From the NCBI RefSeq assembly GCF_005049105.1, contig NZ_SUKA01000004.1, forward strand, positions 1 to 64,000: a DNA stretch of 64,000 nt, read 5' to 3'. The stretch comes from Sphingobacterium alkalisoli (lineage in GTDB: Bacteria; Bacteroidota; Bacteroidia; Sphingobacteriales; Sphingobacteriaceae). A program made the translations under genes and the position numbers. The notes under the pieces were generated by a model. It did no database searches and was not told the origin of the DNA. It saw only the letters and a list, made by a program, of their open reading frames with translations. This document shows, piece by piece, positions 18,141-27,065 of the stretch (position 1 is its first letter; each line of letters starts with the position of its first letter).

Positions 18141-18156
18141 TACCCATAATAATAAT

Positions 18157-19167
18157 ATGCTACAAGGAGAAGAGAATTTAAAATTACTGACCGAACCTAG
18201 AAAAATTGTAATCACTACTCATCATAAACCCGACGGTGATGCTTTAGGCTCATCTTTAGGTCTTTACCACTGGTTAAAAACAAAAAACCATGAGGTAAAT
18301 GTAGTCGTTTCATCGGATTTCCCTACTTTTCTAGATTGGTTACCGGGGCGGGAGCTAATTATATCTTATCCGGAAAATCCAGAAAAAGCTAAGCAGCTAT
18401 TAAGCGAGGCTGATATCATTTTTTGTCTGGATTACAGTGCCCTCTCCCGTACGAATATTCTAGAAAAACATATACGCGAAGCTTCTGCACAAAAATGGAT
18501 GATAGATCATCACTTGGATCCCGAGGATTTTGCTCAGTTGACTTATTGGGATTCGAATGCCGCTGCCACAGCACAATTAATTTACACCTTCATTGCTGAT
18601 ATCTTAGAAGGAAAAGAATTTATCGATGCCTCTATTGCTACTTGCCTATATGCTGGCATCATGACCGATACAGGCTCTTTTCGTTTCCGCTCCACTACAT
18701 CAGCAGTCCACCATATTATCGCTAGTTTAATAGAAGCCGGTGCCCGTAATTGGGAAATTCATGAACATATCTACAATAGCTCCACCGAGAGGCGACTGAA
18801 GTTTTTGGGATACTGCCTTTTAAATTGTCTTGAAGTAATTCCTGAATACAATACTGCATTATTTTCCATTAGCAAAGATGATTTGGCACAATTCGAAATA
18901 AGCACAGGAGATACGGAAGGTTTGGTCAATTACGCACTCTCTGTAAAAGGTGTTCGACTTGCGGCACTAATTGTTGACAGAACCGAATTAATTAAACTAT
19001 CTTTGCGATCGATTGGAGACATTCCTTGCAATGAAATATGTAAGAAATATTTCAATGGTGGTGGACACCTGAATGCCTCTGGCGGAAGTTCTACCGCCGC
19101 TTTAGCGACCGTAGTAAATACATTTAAATCTATTTTACCAGAATACAAAGAACTATTAATAACGTAA
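18157..19167 (+). CDS. DHH-family phosphoesterase, NrnA-like oligoribonuclease / pAp phosphatase
   Basis: 336 residues. The DHH metal-binding motifs are complete: THHKPDGDALGSS near residue 25, the Asp in CLDYSAL, the name-giving MIDHHLD near residue 112, and MTDTGSF near residue 168. The C-terminal DHHA1 domain carries GGGHLNASGG, the substrate-binding loop. This arrangement and length fit NrnA-type enzymes, which degrade very short RNA or DNA and 3'-phosphoadenosine 5'-phosphate using manganese. Closely followed (19 bases) by the FKBP lipoprotein gene, probably on one transcript. Confidence 0.9.
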   Translation: MLQGEENLKLLTEPRKIVITTHHKPDGDALGSSLGLYHWLKTKNHEVNVVVSSDFPTFLDWLPGRELIISYPENPEKAKQLLSEADIIFCLDYSALSRTNILEKHIREASAQKWMIDHHLDPEDFAQLTYWDSNAAATAQLIYTFIADILEGKEFIDASIATCLYAGIMTDTGSFRFRSTTSAVHHIIASLIEAGARNWEIHEHIYNSSTERRLKFLGYCLLNCLEVIPEYNTALFSISKDDLAQFEISTGDTEGLVNYALSVKGVRLAALIVDRTELIKLSLRSIGDIPCNEICKKYFNGGGHLNASGGSSTAALATVVNTFKSILPEYKELLIT

Positions 19168-19186
19168 ATAAGTAGTATTAAATAAA

Positions 19187-20170
19187 ATGAAGAAATCAAT
19201 TCTATTTCTATCCGCGGCGGTATTATTAACTGCTGCTTCATGCCAAAACTTCAAGAAGGGTGATGGTGGTCTTGAGTACAAAATTGTTGATGACGAAGGC
19301 GCAGAGAAAGCGGCTTCCGGCGATCTATTGTCGGTAGACATGACCGTCACATCTGACAGAAATGACTCACTATTAAATAGCACTTACGATATGGGATTAC
19401 CTCAAATCGTAAATATTGCTCCTGATTCGATCCCCGGGTTATACGCCGGAGATTACAACTCCATGTTTAAAATGTTGGGCGAGGGCGATAGTGCTATCTT
19501 CCGTCTTAACTTAGATACAATGGCAGCAAAAACGGGTCAACCAAAACCGGAGTTCGCTGATAAATTTGTTACCTTCACCGTGAAAGTTAGAAAGCACTTT
19601 AAAAAAGGACAATTAACAGATTCAGCTATTTACGCCCAAGTAAATAAGTACTTCGAAACTGAAATTGAAGGTTTGAAAAAAGGAGAAGAAGGTAAAATCA
19701 CTGCTTACGTTTCCTCAAACAAATTAGAACCTAAGAAAACAGCTTCTGGTTTACAATATATTGTTAACGAAGAAGGTAAAGGTGAAAAACCTGCATTAGG
19801 TGACACCGTAGTCGTTAATTACACAGGTAAATTGACAAATGGAACTATCTTTGACACAAGCGATCCTGAGCTAGCGAAGAAAGAGAATCAATTCAACCCT
19901 ATGCGTCCGTACGAACCTATTCGTTTCAGTATCGGAAATGACCCGGTTATTCAAGGTTGGACGGAAGGTCTTCAGTTATTAAACAAAGGTAGTAAAGCTA
20001 CATTAATCATTCCTTCATCATTGGGCTATGGTGAACGTGGCGGCCAAGGTAAAATTCCTCCTTATGCGCCATTGGTATTCGACATTGAATTAGTCGATGT
20101 AATAAAAGGTACAGGAGCCGCGACACCACCGTCACTACCTCAACCGACACCTGGTCAGCCTGCAAACTAA
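19187..20170 (+). CDS. FKBP-type peptidyl-prolyl cis-trans isomerase, lipoprotein
   Basis: 327 residues. The signal sequence ends in a lipobox LTAASC, so Cys19 is the predicted lipid anchor and the protein should sit in the periplasm. The C-terminal part (about residues 190-312) is a full FKBP domain: GDTVVVNYTGKLTNGTIFD, then VIQGWTEGLQLLNKGSKATLIIPSSLGYG and PPYAPLVFDIELVDV. The part before it (about 25-150) looks like a second, degenerate FKBP-like domain that lacks the clear active-site set. The protein would speed prolyl isomerisation in envelope protein folding. It ends in a Pro/Thr-rich tail. A strong hairpin terminator follows. Confidence 0.93.
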   Translation: MKKSILFLSAAVLLTAASCQNFKKGDGGLEYKIVDDEGAEKAASGDLLSVDMTVTSDRNDSLLNSTYDMGLPQIVNIAPDSIPGLYAGDYNSMFKMLGEGDSAIFRLNLDTMAAKTGQPKPEFADKFVTFTVKVRKHFKKGQLTDSAIYAQVNKYFETEIEGLKKGEEGKITAYVSSNKLEPKKTASGLQYIVNEEGKGEKPALGDTVVVNYTGKLTNGTIFDTSDPELAKKENQFNPMRPYEPIRFSIGNDPVIQGWTEGLQLLNKGSKATLIIPSSLGYGERGGQGKIPPYAPLVFDIELVDVIKGTGAATPPSLPQPTPGQPAN

Positions 20171-20217
20171 GATTAAAAAAAGCAGATAAAACGACTTTAT
20201 CTTAACAAATTTTAAAT

Positions 20218-20251
20218 AAAAAAGCGATTCCATTAATGGAATCGCTTTTTT
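20218..20251 (+). terminator. Rho-independent terminator after the FKBP gene
   Basis: A perfect 34-base palindrome, core AAGCGATTCCATTAATGG, flanked by A and T runs. The T run follows the stem on the plus strand, ending transcription from the DHH-FKBP pair; its symmetry means it could also act in the other direction. Confidence 0.9.
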
Positions 20252-20260
20252 TGTATGGAA

Positions 20261-20292
20261 TTAGGTCATTATAACACAAAACACTATTTTTG
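20261..20292 (+). promoter_or_regulatory. Predicted promoter of the TatD gene
   Basis: TATTTTTG at 20285-20292 fits TAnnTTTG, with TTA at 20261-20263 as a possible -33 element (spacer 21). It lies just after the terminator and 20 bases before the ATG at 20313, so it would drive the tatD-like, asparaginase and DUF4180 genes. Confidence 0.45.
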
Positions 20293-20312
20293 AACAGCGC
20301 AAATACATCATA

Positions 20313-21092
20313 ATGACACCTAATTACCAACTTACCGATACCCATACCCATATTTACTATCATGCAAACTCGGAAAGTTTGGATGCACAATTAAAGCATT
20401 GCTTTGCTAAAAACGTCACCCGGCTTTTTCTTCCCAATGTAGACAGTCAATCCATTCAGCCCGTATTTGACACAGTCATGGCTTATCCAGAAAATTGCTT
20501 TCCTATGTTAGGACTACATCCGTGCAGCGTCAAGACTAATTATAAGGCTGAGCTAAAGATCATCGAGAAGGCGATCAGCAACCACCAGATATATGCTATA
20601 GGCGAGATCGGATTAGATCTTTACTGGGATAAGAGCACCCTAGATATACAGAAAGATGCTTTTCGTACCCAAGTAAATTGGGCAAAGGAACTTGGACTTC
20701 CAATCGATATCCACTGTAGGGAAGCATTTGAGGAAATATTCGAACTACTAGGTGAATTAAAGGACGATAAGCTATTCGGAGTTTTTCACTGTTTCACTGG
20801 GACTTTGGAACAGGCTCATCGTGCTATCGCCCTAGGCTTTAAATTAGGCATCGGAGGCGTGGTTACGTACAAGAAAGCAGGATTGGATCATGTCGTAAAA
20901 GAAATCGAGCTTGAACATATCGTTTTGGAAACAGATGCTCCCTATCTTGCGCCCAGTCCGTTCCGAGGCAAAGAAAATGAAAGTTCTTATTTGCATTATA
21001 TAGCCGAAAAAGTGGCTGATCTCCATCAAATAAATATGGCTGAATTGGCGGAAATTACGACTAGAAATTCAGTAACCGTTTTTGGAATTTGA
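20313..21092 (+). CDS. TatD family metal-dependent hydrolase
   Basis: 259 residues, the family length. TatD proteins are TIM-barrel metal-dependent nucleases that act on DNA ends or damaged DNA. Visible metal ligands: the His-x-His of TDTHTHIY at the N-terminus, Glu in AIGEIGLDLYWD (about residue 93), His in PIDIHCRE, His in GVFHCFTG, and Asp in LETDAPYLAP. All are intact. Followed by the asparaginase gene, with which it is probably co-transcribed. Confidence 0.92.
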   Translation: MTPNYQLTDTHTHIYYHANSESLDAQLKHCFAKNVTRLFLPNVDSQSIQPVFDTVMAYPENCFPMLGLHPCSVKTNYKAELKIIEKAISNHQIYAIGEIGLDLYWDKSTLDIQKDAFRTQVNWAKELGLPIDIHCREAFEEIFELLGELKDDKLFGVFHCFTGTLEQAHRAIALGFKLGIGGVVTYKKAGLDHVVKEIELEHIVLETDAPYLAPSPFRGKENESSYLHYIAEKVADLHQINMAELAEITTRNSVTVFGI

Positions 21093-21162
21093 TATCATGA
21101 ATGCGCCAAATCAAACGGAATCCATAAAATGCATGGCAGTTTCACTTATTAAGTGTAAAAAA

Positions 21163-22185
21163 ATGAATAACATATTTATCATATATACCGGAGGAACCAT
21201 TGGAATGGTCCAAGATCCGGAAACCGGCACTTTTGTTCCATTCGACTTTGAGCTTATCGCAAATAATCTACCCGACTTAAGCCGACTCAACTACAAGCTG
21301 ACCGTACATTCTTTTACGCCTATTATCGATTCTTCGAATATGAATCCTTCAGTTTGGTTGGAAATGGCCCAGCTAATCAAAGACAATTATGACGCCTACG
21401 ATGGATTTGTCATATTGCATGGCTCAGATACGATGGCCTTTTCAGCATCAGTATTAAGTTTTATGCTTGAGGGCTTACAAAAACCTGTGATATTTTCCGG
21501 ATCGCAATTACCTATCGGTGAGATTCGGACAGATGCACGGGAAAACTTGATGACTGCTTTAGAAATCGCTTCTGCAAAGAGGGAGGGACGATCCATAATC
21601 CAAGAAGTCTGCATTTTATTTGACAATAAACTGTTTCGAGGTAATCGCTCCTTCAAGTATAATTCCGCAAAATTTGAGGCTTTTCGTTCTCCAAATTACC
21701 CAGTGCTTGTAGAAGCTGGTATTCATCTGAAATATAACGATGATGCATTGTTAGACAATAGTGGAAAATCATTTGTTTTACACACCCAACTTGACAATCG
21801 TGTAGCCGTACTTAAATTGTTCCCAGGAATTAGCAGAATCACTGTTGAAGCCGTTCTAAGTTCAGACGTAAGAGGAATTGTAATGGAGACTTTTGGTTCC
21901 GGCAATACGATGACTGACACTTGGTTTTTAAATCTATTAGAAGACTGCATTCGGCAAGGCAAAAATATTGTCGATATCTCGCAATGTAAAGTTGGTTCCG
22001 TTGAATTAGGTCGGTATGAAACTTCCCAAGGACTTAAAGCTATAGGCGTACTGAACGGATATGACATGACTTTTGAAGCAGCAGTAACGAAGCTGATGTA
22101 TTTACAGGGGGAGCTCGCTAATCAACAAGAAGTAGCCTACTATATGCAAAAGGATATCCGGGGAGAATTAACAATAAATGATTAG
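21163..22185 (+). CDS. ansA: Type I (cytoplasmic) L-asparaginase
   Basis: 340 residues from the ATG at 21163, which places the conserved nucleophile block IYTGGTIGM right after the start, as in the family; longer in-frame starts (21082, a TTG, or 21097) would add a tail unlike other asparaginases. The second catalytic block HGSDTMAFSAS carries the Thr/Asp pair (here Ser-Asp-Thr). The enzyme splits asparagine to aspartate and ammonia; no signal peptide is present, which fits the cytoplasmic type I. Lies between the TatD gene and the DUF4180 gene on the same strand. Confidence 0.9.
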   Translation: MNNIFIIYTGGTIGMVQDPETGTFVPFDFELIANNLPDLSRLNYKLTVHSFTPIIDSSNMNPSVWLEMAQLIKDNYDAYDGFVILHGSDTMAFSASVLSFMLEGLQKPVIFSGSQLPIGEIRTDARENLMTALEIASAKREGRSIIQEVCILFDNKLFRGNRSFKYNSAKFEAFRSPNYPVLVEAGIHLKYNDDALLDNSGKSFVLHTQLDNRVAVLKLFPGISRITVEAVLSSDVRGIVMETFGSGNTMTDTWFLNLLEDCIRQGKNIVDISQCKVGSVELGRYETSQGLKAIGVLNGYDMTFEAAVTKLMYLQGELANQQEVAYYMQKDIRGELTIND

Positions 22186-22199
22186 AAAAAACACAACAC

Positions 22200-22544
22200 A
22201 TGCAACTAATAGCACACCGAATAGCTAACAAAAATATAGCAGAACTCATCATTTCGAAAGAAATATTTACAACCCTAGAAGATGCAACGGACTTAATGGG
22301 GGATGTATATTATCAAGGTTTTGACAAATTGATTGTGTATCAAAAAAATATAAACCCTAGTTTTTTTGATCTGAAAACCAAATTAGCAGGAGAAATTCTT
22401 CAAAAATTCGCAACGTATAAACTACAACTTGCCATAGTAGGTGATTTTAATTTCGACAGCAAAAGTCTAACGGATTTTATATATGAGAGTAATAAGGGGA
22501 ATTTGATAAATTTCAAAAGCACTTTACAGCTTGCATTAAATTAA
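22200..22544 (+). CDS. DUF4180 domain-containing protein
   Basis: 114 residues, soluble, no signal peptide. It has the DUF4180 pattern: ISKEIFTTLEDATDLMGDVYYQGFDKLIVYQKNI in pieces (EDATDLMGDVYYQG near residue 28 and the NINPSFFDLKTKLAGEILQKF block near 50-70), then YKLQLAIVGDF. The family is small, of unknown function, and sometimes lies near regulators. It starts 14 bases after the asparaginase stop and its end overlaps the convergent folC end by nine bases. Confidence 0.8.
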   Translation: MQLIAHRIANKNIAELIISKEIFTTLEDATDLMGDVYYQGFDKLIVYQKNINPSFFDLKTKLAGEILQKFATYKLQLAIVGDFNFDSKSLTDFIYESNKGNLINFKSTLQLALN

Positions 22545-23831
22545 CGACTGCAACACCTCGGCCACGACAAAATTACTACCACCTACAAATATGAGATCAC
22601 CCTCTTGAAAGGCATCCTTCGAAGCTTTCAATGCATGGAAAACGGAATCGAACGACTGACCAGACAATCCGTAAATCGTTGCCTTTTCTCGTAACTCTTG
22701 AGAAGCCATCGCTCGAGGCATGTCTGGTTTAGAAAAATAATAGGTAGCATCTTTGGGCAAGAATGGCAGCATATGGTCTAGATCCTTGTCTTTCATTGCC
22801 CCAATAACAATATGCAATTTTCTATAGGAAACGTCCAGCAGGTTTTTAACAACTTCTTTTATGCCATCCTCATTATGACCGGTATCACAGATGATTAACG
22901 GATTCGTAGATATAGTTTGCCAACGACCTTGAAATCCTGTTAGCTGCTGTACGTTAGCCAATCCCCGCTCAAGCGCTTTTGCGGATATCTCAAATCCAGC
23001 TTTACGGACTTGATCTACAACTGCCAATACGCCAATAATATTTTTTAGCTGATACGAACCGCTCAAATCTAGTTTCAGCCTATTGTTTATAGAAGGCCCC
23101 TTAACCTGTATTAACTGACTATCAATCTCTTTGGATATTCTTACTACATCATATATCTGATCTGCAAATAATAGCGGAGCCTGAAGCTCTTGCGCTTTCG
23201 CTTCAAATATGGGAGCGACAATCGGATCAAATTCGGAGATAACAATAGGCGTGTTTGCTTTGATTATACCAGCCTTCTCATTTGCAATTTCTTGAATTGT
23301 ACCACCAAGCAGATCCATGTGATCCAGACCAATATTAGTAATTAAAGCAACCTCTGGCGTGATAATATTTGTGCTATCCAAACGGCCTCCCAGTCCCACT
23401 TCGATAATGGCAATGTCAACACGTTCTCTTGCAAAATAGTCAAAAGCCAGAGCCACAGTTGCCTCGAAAAAAGAAGGATTTACTTGTTCTATTAGATCTT
23501 TGTGTTTATTTACATAGTCAACGATAAACTGTTCAGCAATCATTTTACCGTCAATACGCACGCGTTCGCGGAAATCGATTAAATGCGGAGAAGTATATAA
23601 CCCGGTTTTATAGCCCGCAGAAGATAAAATAGCTGCCAGCATATGGGAAGATGAGCCCTTTCCATTTGTTCCTCCTACATGAATCGTTTTAAATTTATGC
23701 TGGGGATTATCTATCGCGGCACATAATTCCAATGTGCGATCCAAATCTTTTTTATAGGCTGAGGCGCCATCACGTGTAAACACAGGCAAGCGACTATATA
23801 AGCACGCAATGACTTCCGTATAAGAGTGCAT
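22536..23831 (-). CDS. folC: Bifunctional folylpolyglutamate synthase / dihydrofolate synthase
   Basis: 431 residues. The enzyme adds glutamate to dihydropteroate and then to reduced folates, with ATP. Visible marks: the P-loop HVGGTNGKGSSSH near residue 51, the Mur-ligase type EVGLGGRLDSTN block near residue 142, LITNIGLDHMDLLG, and the C-terminal domain with CDTGHNEDGI. Length fits the family. It is last in a run of minus-strand genes starting with the TPR gene, 78 bases after the TonB-like gene; exbB-exbD-tonB-folC order is common in Bacteroidota. Confidence 0.95.
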   Translation of the reverse strand: MHSYTEVIACLYSRLPVFTRDGASAYKKDLDRTLELCAAIDNPQHKFKTIHVGGTNGKGSSSHMLAAILSSAGYKTGLYTSPHLIDFRERVRIDGKMIAEQFIVDYVNKHKDLIEQVNPSFFEATVALAFDYFARERVDIAIIEVGLGGRLDSTNIITPEVALITNIGLDHMDLLGGTIQEIANEKAGIIKANTPIVISEFDPIVAPIFEAKAQELQAPLLFADQIYDVVRISKEIDSQLIQVKGPSINNRLKLDLSGSYQLKNIIGVLAVVDQVRKAGFEISAKALERGLANVQQLTGFQGRWQTISTNPLIICDTGHNEDGIKEVVKNLLDVSYRKLHIVIGAMKDKDLDHMLPFLPKDATYYFSKPDMPRAMASQELREKATIYGLSGQSFDSVFHALKASKDAFQEGDLIFVGGSNFVVAEVLQSLI

Positions 23832-23909
23832 ATCTATGTTGCTTGATTTTTAGTAGAAATGTAGAATATCTCTTTGCGTAATTTACGAACTCTCAGGAGT
23901 ATTTCGCCT

Positions 23910-24734
23910 CTATCTCAATCTAAAATTGAAAATAATGACCCCTGTCTGGCTATCTGGTGCATTTGCAATTTGGTTAAGACGAGCACCTCTAACCGCTCTT
24001 TCACACTTTGACCATAGTGTACCGTCACTTATTGTGGTACCTTTTGCACCTGAACGCGCATAAGTAATTACACCATTTTTGTCCACCTTAAATTCAACAG
24101 CAACCCTACCGCGTTGTTGACCATTGTCGTCAATTTTAGGAGCGACTGTAAAACGCCTGTTTGCGAGTGAAATCATCGCATCCCCAAAACCAGATCCGCC
24201 CTCACCGTAATTACTAGCTAATGGATCACCCAATTCGGAGCCCTGATTACCTGGTGTAGATCCGGTACCATCTCCCGATCCAGTTGCGTTATTTTTTTTA
24301 CCTTTATATAAGGCATTTGTATTTACCGTTGGTGTGCTATTTTTCTTTTCGGTCGTTGTTTCAACAGCAGTTGTTTTCAGTGGTTTTTCAGCCTTGGTAA
24401 CAGCTGGAGCATCATCCATATCTTGCGTAGCCACAACTTTGTCTGCTGTCTGCTGTGTAGGTGTTGGAATAGGTGTTTCTGCTGGATCTATTTTATCGGG
24501 TCTCACATTGTTAGCATTTTCATCAAGTGACGGTTCCTCAACTGCCATATAATCGTCCCCCATTCCTTCCTCTGCTGTACCATAGTTAACAATAATACCT
24601 CCCGTGCCATATTCAGGCAAGTCGCTTTGACCAAAGACAATAAAGAAGCCTATAGCGATTAGTATAACCATTACGAGGGACGAATAGCCTAACGCCCTTG
24701 GCATATTATTTTCTTCTTTAAGATGATAATACAT
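23910..24734 (-). CDS. TonB-like energy transducer protein
   Basis: 274 residues. One N-terminal membrane helix (about residues 17-34) is followed by a long Pro/Thr/Glu- and Gly-rich periplasmic linker (PTPTPTQQT, GSGDGTGSTPGNQGS) and a small C-terminal folded part with FKVDKNGVITYARSGAKG and GVIIFNFRLR, as in TonB C-terminal domains. TonB proteins carry energy from ExbB/ExbD to outer-membrane receptors. The ExbD and ExbB genes lie directly upstream. The C-terminal domain is shorter than classical TonB, so a TolA-like role is also possible. Confidence 0.78.
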   Translation of the reverse strand: MYYHLKEENNMPRALGYSSLVMVILIAIGFFIVFGQSDLPEYGTGGIIVNYGTAEEGMGDDYMAVEEPSLDENANNVRPDKIDPAETPIPTPTQQTADKVVATQDMDDAPAVTKAEKPLKTTAVETTTEKKNSTPTVNTNALYKGKKNNATGSGDGTGSTPGNQGSELGDPLASNYGEGGSGFGDAMISLANRRFTVAPKIDDNGQQRGRVAVEFKVDKNGVITYARSGAKGTTISDGTLWSKCERAVRGARLNQIANAPDSQTGVIIFNFRLR

Positions 24735-24797
24735 ACACTTCTACTTTTGAGTATGACCTATGATTCACAAATAAGTTTAACAAAGGTCATCATATTA

Positions 24798-25205
24798 CTA
24801 GTCTTTTTTAGGCTCCGTAGCCAGCACCAATTTTATTTTCAGTCTATTTGCGATATCCATTACCGAAATCACATTTTGAATAGGTACTGTACTGTCGGCA
24901 TATAACATAATAGTTACTTCTTCGCCTGTATTCATACGTGATTGTAATGCCCCTTCTAGCGCCTCATAGGGAACTACCTGCTTATCAACATGATAAGCTA
25001 AATCACTGGTCACGGAGACCGTAACAGTTTTCTTCGCAACAGACTGTTCTCCCGCACTTGATCGAGGTAATAACAACTTTACCACCTGTGGATTAGCAAC
25101 AGCAGAAGCCAAGAGAAAAAATAACATCAAGAAAAACATGATATCATTCAACGCTGCTGTATGTACCTCTGCAACAGGTCTATTTCGTCTATTTCGTATA
25201 TTCAT
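24798..25205 (-). CDS. exbD: ExbD/TolR family biopolymer transport protein
   Basis: 135 residues from the ATG at 25205, one base after the exbB stop; an upstream in-frame start at 25235 would overlap exbB and add residues foreign to the family. One N-terminal membrane helix contains the proton-path Asp in ALNDIMFFLMLFFLLAS. The periplasmic domain follows (about residues 40-135). With ExbB it forms the proton channel that powers TonB-like proteins. The neighbours fit this job exactly. Confidence 0.93.
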   Translation of the reverse strand: MNIRNRRNRPVAEVHTAALNDIMFFLMLFFLLASAVANPQVVKLLLPRSSAGEQSVAKKTVTVSVTSDLAYHVDKQVVPYEALEGALQSRMNTGEEVTIMLYADSTVPIQNVISVMDIANRLKIKLVLATEPKKD

Positions 25206-25206
25206 A

Positions 25207-25908
25207 CTATACTCCCGGTTCGTCCAATAAATCAATAAACTCTACCGCCTCTGTCTCCATACGTAAGATTAGACGTTCAACCATCATATTCAAAATGTGG
25301 TAGCCTATATAGGCTAAAATACCTATAGTCAATCCAGAAGCTGAAGCGATCATCTTCACATAAAGTCCACCTGAAACCGTACCGATATCGATACCTCCTG
25401 CAATTTCAACCTCGCGGAAAATTTGAATAACACCGAAGATAGTTCCTACGAAACCTAACATCGGAGCAATACCAGCAATAATACCCAGGATATTAATATT
25501 TTTTTCCAATTTGGACACTTCTAACTTACCAACGTTTTCTATAGCGCCTTCGATATCTTTAATCGGACGTCCCACGCGTGTTAACCCTTTTTGTAACATA
25601 CGTGATAGCGCAGAATTACTTGAGCGACATACAGCGATAGCGGCATCTAGCTTGCCCGACAACACATTACTTTTTACCTGCGCCATCAATCCCCCATCCG
25701 ATCGCGAGGCATTCCTGATCGTAATATACCGTTCAATAAAGATTACTAATCCGAGAAAGAAAAGTAACAAAATAGGAATCATGATCCAACCGCCCTTCAT
25801 CATGAGCTGAATCAAATTCAAATTCTCTTCTTGTGTGGCTAATTGTACTGACTGTTGTTGAACTTGGCTCAACGTGTCTACTGTTAGATTGTCTTGTAAT
25901 AATGACAT
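25207..25908 (-). CDS. exbB: MotA/TolQ/ExbB family proton channel protein
   Basis: 233 residues, three membrane helices: one near residues 36-54 and two near 143-165 and 185-205. The family block NINILGIIAGIAPMLGFVGTI is visible in pieces (GIIAGIAPMLG then FVGTIFGVI) and carries the conserved Pro and Thr of the proton path. ExbB surrounds ExbD and drives it with the proton-motive force. Upstream lies the HU/SPOR protein gene (37 bases), downstream exbD. Its N-terminus is longer than in E. coli ExbB, as usual in Bacteroidota. Confidence 0.93.
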   Translation of the reverse strand: MSLLQDNLTVDTLSQVQQQSVQLATQEENLNLIQLMMKGGWIMIPILLLFFLGLVIFIERYITIRNASRSDGGLMAQVKSNVLSGKLDAAIAVCRSSNSALSRMLQKGLTRVGRPIKDIEGAIENVGKLEVSKLEKNINILGIIAGIAPMLGFVGTIFGVIQIFREVEIAGGIDIGTVSGGLYVKMIASASGLTIGILAYIGYHILNMMVERLILRMETEAVEFIDLLDEPGV

Positions 25909-25944
25909 AGTAATCTATAAAATTTATTGTAATGGTTTTTTATT

Positions 25945-27024
25945 CTATCTAATTTTATCAGGCCAGGCATCTGCAATAATATGTTTTTGAACATAATTTA
26001 ATGCCGAATCCATCTCCTGTTTTGTCTCATATGTATCCCACACCACTTTCTTACGATTGTGGGCAAGATTGGGAGATACCACCTTTACACGTTTATGCCC
26101 ATCTTTATGAAAAGCTTCGGCCTGTTGATAAGCCTGTGCTAACGTACGGTGCGAACCTATCACAATTTGATACATATGTTTAGGTGTAGATGGTGGTTCC
26201 TCCGATTCCATCAACATGTCTAAACTATCCGAGTCATTTGGCGTCAACGTATCTTGCTCAACCATTACCTGATTTGTATCGATCAATATTTCGGGAGTTA
26301 CCACATCCACTGGTTGAAGCACTACGGTAGGAGATGCTTTTTTGTTCATATCCCGGACGCTATAATAATATATTCCGCCAAGAATCAAAATAGCCAACAT
26401 AGCTACCAGCCCGTACCACATTGCCTTATTCGATTTCATCTGTACCTCTTCATCTTCGGGAGGTAGTTCTTCCATCTTCGTACTCACGGGAATCAAATTC
26501 GCCGCCGGTTCCTCCGGTGCTGTGAGCTGTCCCTCCGTATCCTTGCTTTCTTCTACAGGCGGATTGGTAATTACAATCTCCTCTCTCGAAAATTCTTCAA
26601 TGATTGGTTTGGGTTCTTCGTCGGCAGGCAAATAAAATTTATCCTCCATGGATTCATAATTAAATCCACTAAGATCAATAGCCTTGAAGACATAGCTGTC
26701 ACCGTAACTAACTAAATAGCCTAAATCATCTAACTTAGCCTGACCTTTTTGGTTTAGTTGCTCAACGATGCTACGTATAGCTACATCTACCTCTTGCTCA
26801 GCCTCTAAACGGTCGTTTTGCTTCATCTGCTGTACGTATGAGACAAAATCATAACCTTCAGCAGATCTTGAATCAAACTCAATAAAGGTAATAGGTGGCA
26901 AGAATACATTTTTTTTAGCATCGAAAGTTGCCGGAGTATATATTCTTTTGAATACCCCTAGACCTTTGACATATACTTCTGTCTGACGCTTTAATAATGT
27001 ATGTATAAGTTTACCTAAATTCAT
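25945..27024 (-). CDS. HU-CCDC81/SPOR domain protein linking cytoplasmic HU-like domains to the cell wall
   Basis: 359 residues. The N-terminal part (about 1-135) matches the paired HU-like domains named after CCDC81: LGKLIHTLLKRQTEVYVKG, then GLGVFKRIYTPATF, and DDLGYLVSYGDSYVF. After an acidic linker a single membrane helix follows (AMWYGLVAMLAILILGGIYY, about 200-220). The C-terminal end (about 285-350) is a SPOR domain (MYQIVIGSHRTLAQAYQQAE), a fold that binds peptidoglycan lacking stem peptides, as at division sites. The plan places HU-like domains in the cytoplasm and SPOR in the periplasm. Sits between the barrel gene and exbB. Whether the HU-like part binds DNA is unknown. Confidence 0.85.
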   Translation of the reverse strand: MNLGKLIHTLLKRQTEVYVKGLGVFKRIYTPATFDAKKNVFLPPITFIEFDSRSAEGYDFVSYVQQMKQNDRLEAEQEVDVAIRSIVEQLNQKGQAKLDDLGYLVSYGDSYVFKAIDLSGFNYESMEDKFYLPADEEPKPIIEEFSREEIVITNPPVEESKDTEGQLTAPEEPAANLIPVSTKMEELPPEDEEVQMKSNKAMWYGLVAMLAILILGGIYYYSVRDMNKKASPTVVLQPVDVVTPEILIDTNQVMVEQDTLTPNDSDSLDMLMESEEPPSTPKHMYQIVIGSHRTLAQAYQQAEAFHKDGHKRVKVVSPNLAHNRKKVVWDTYETKQEMDSALNYVQKHIIADAWPDKIR

Positions 27025-27065
27025 GTACTCCCGTTATTGACTTGCAAAGTTATAACCTTATTTCG

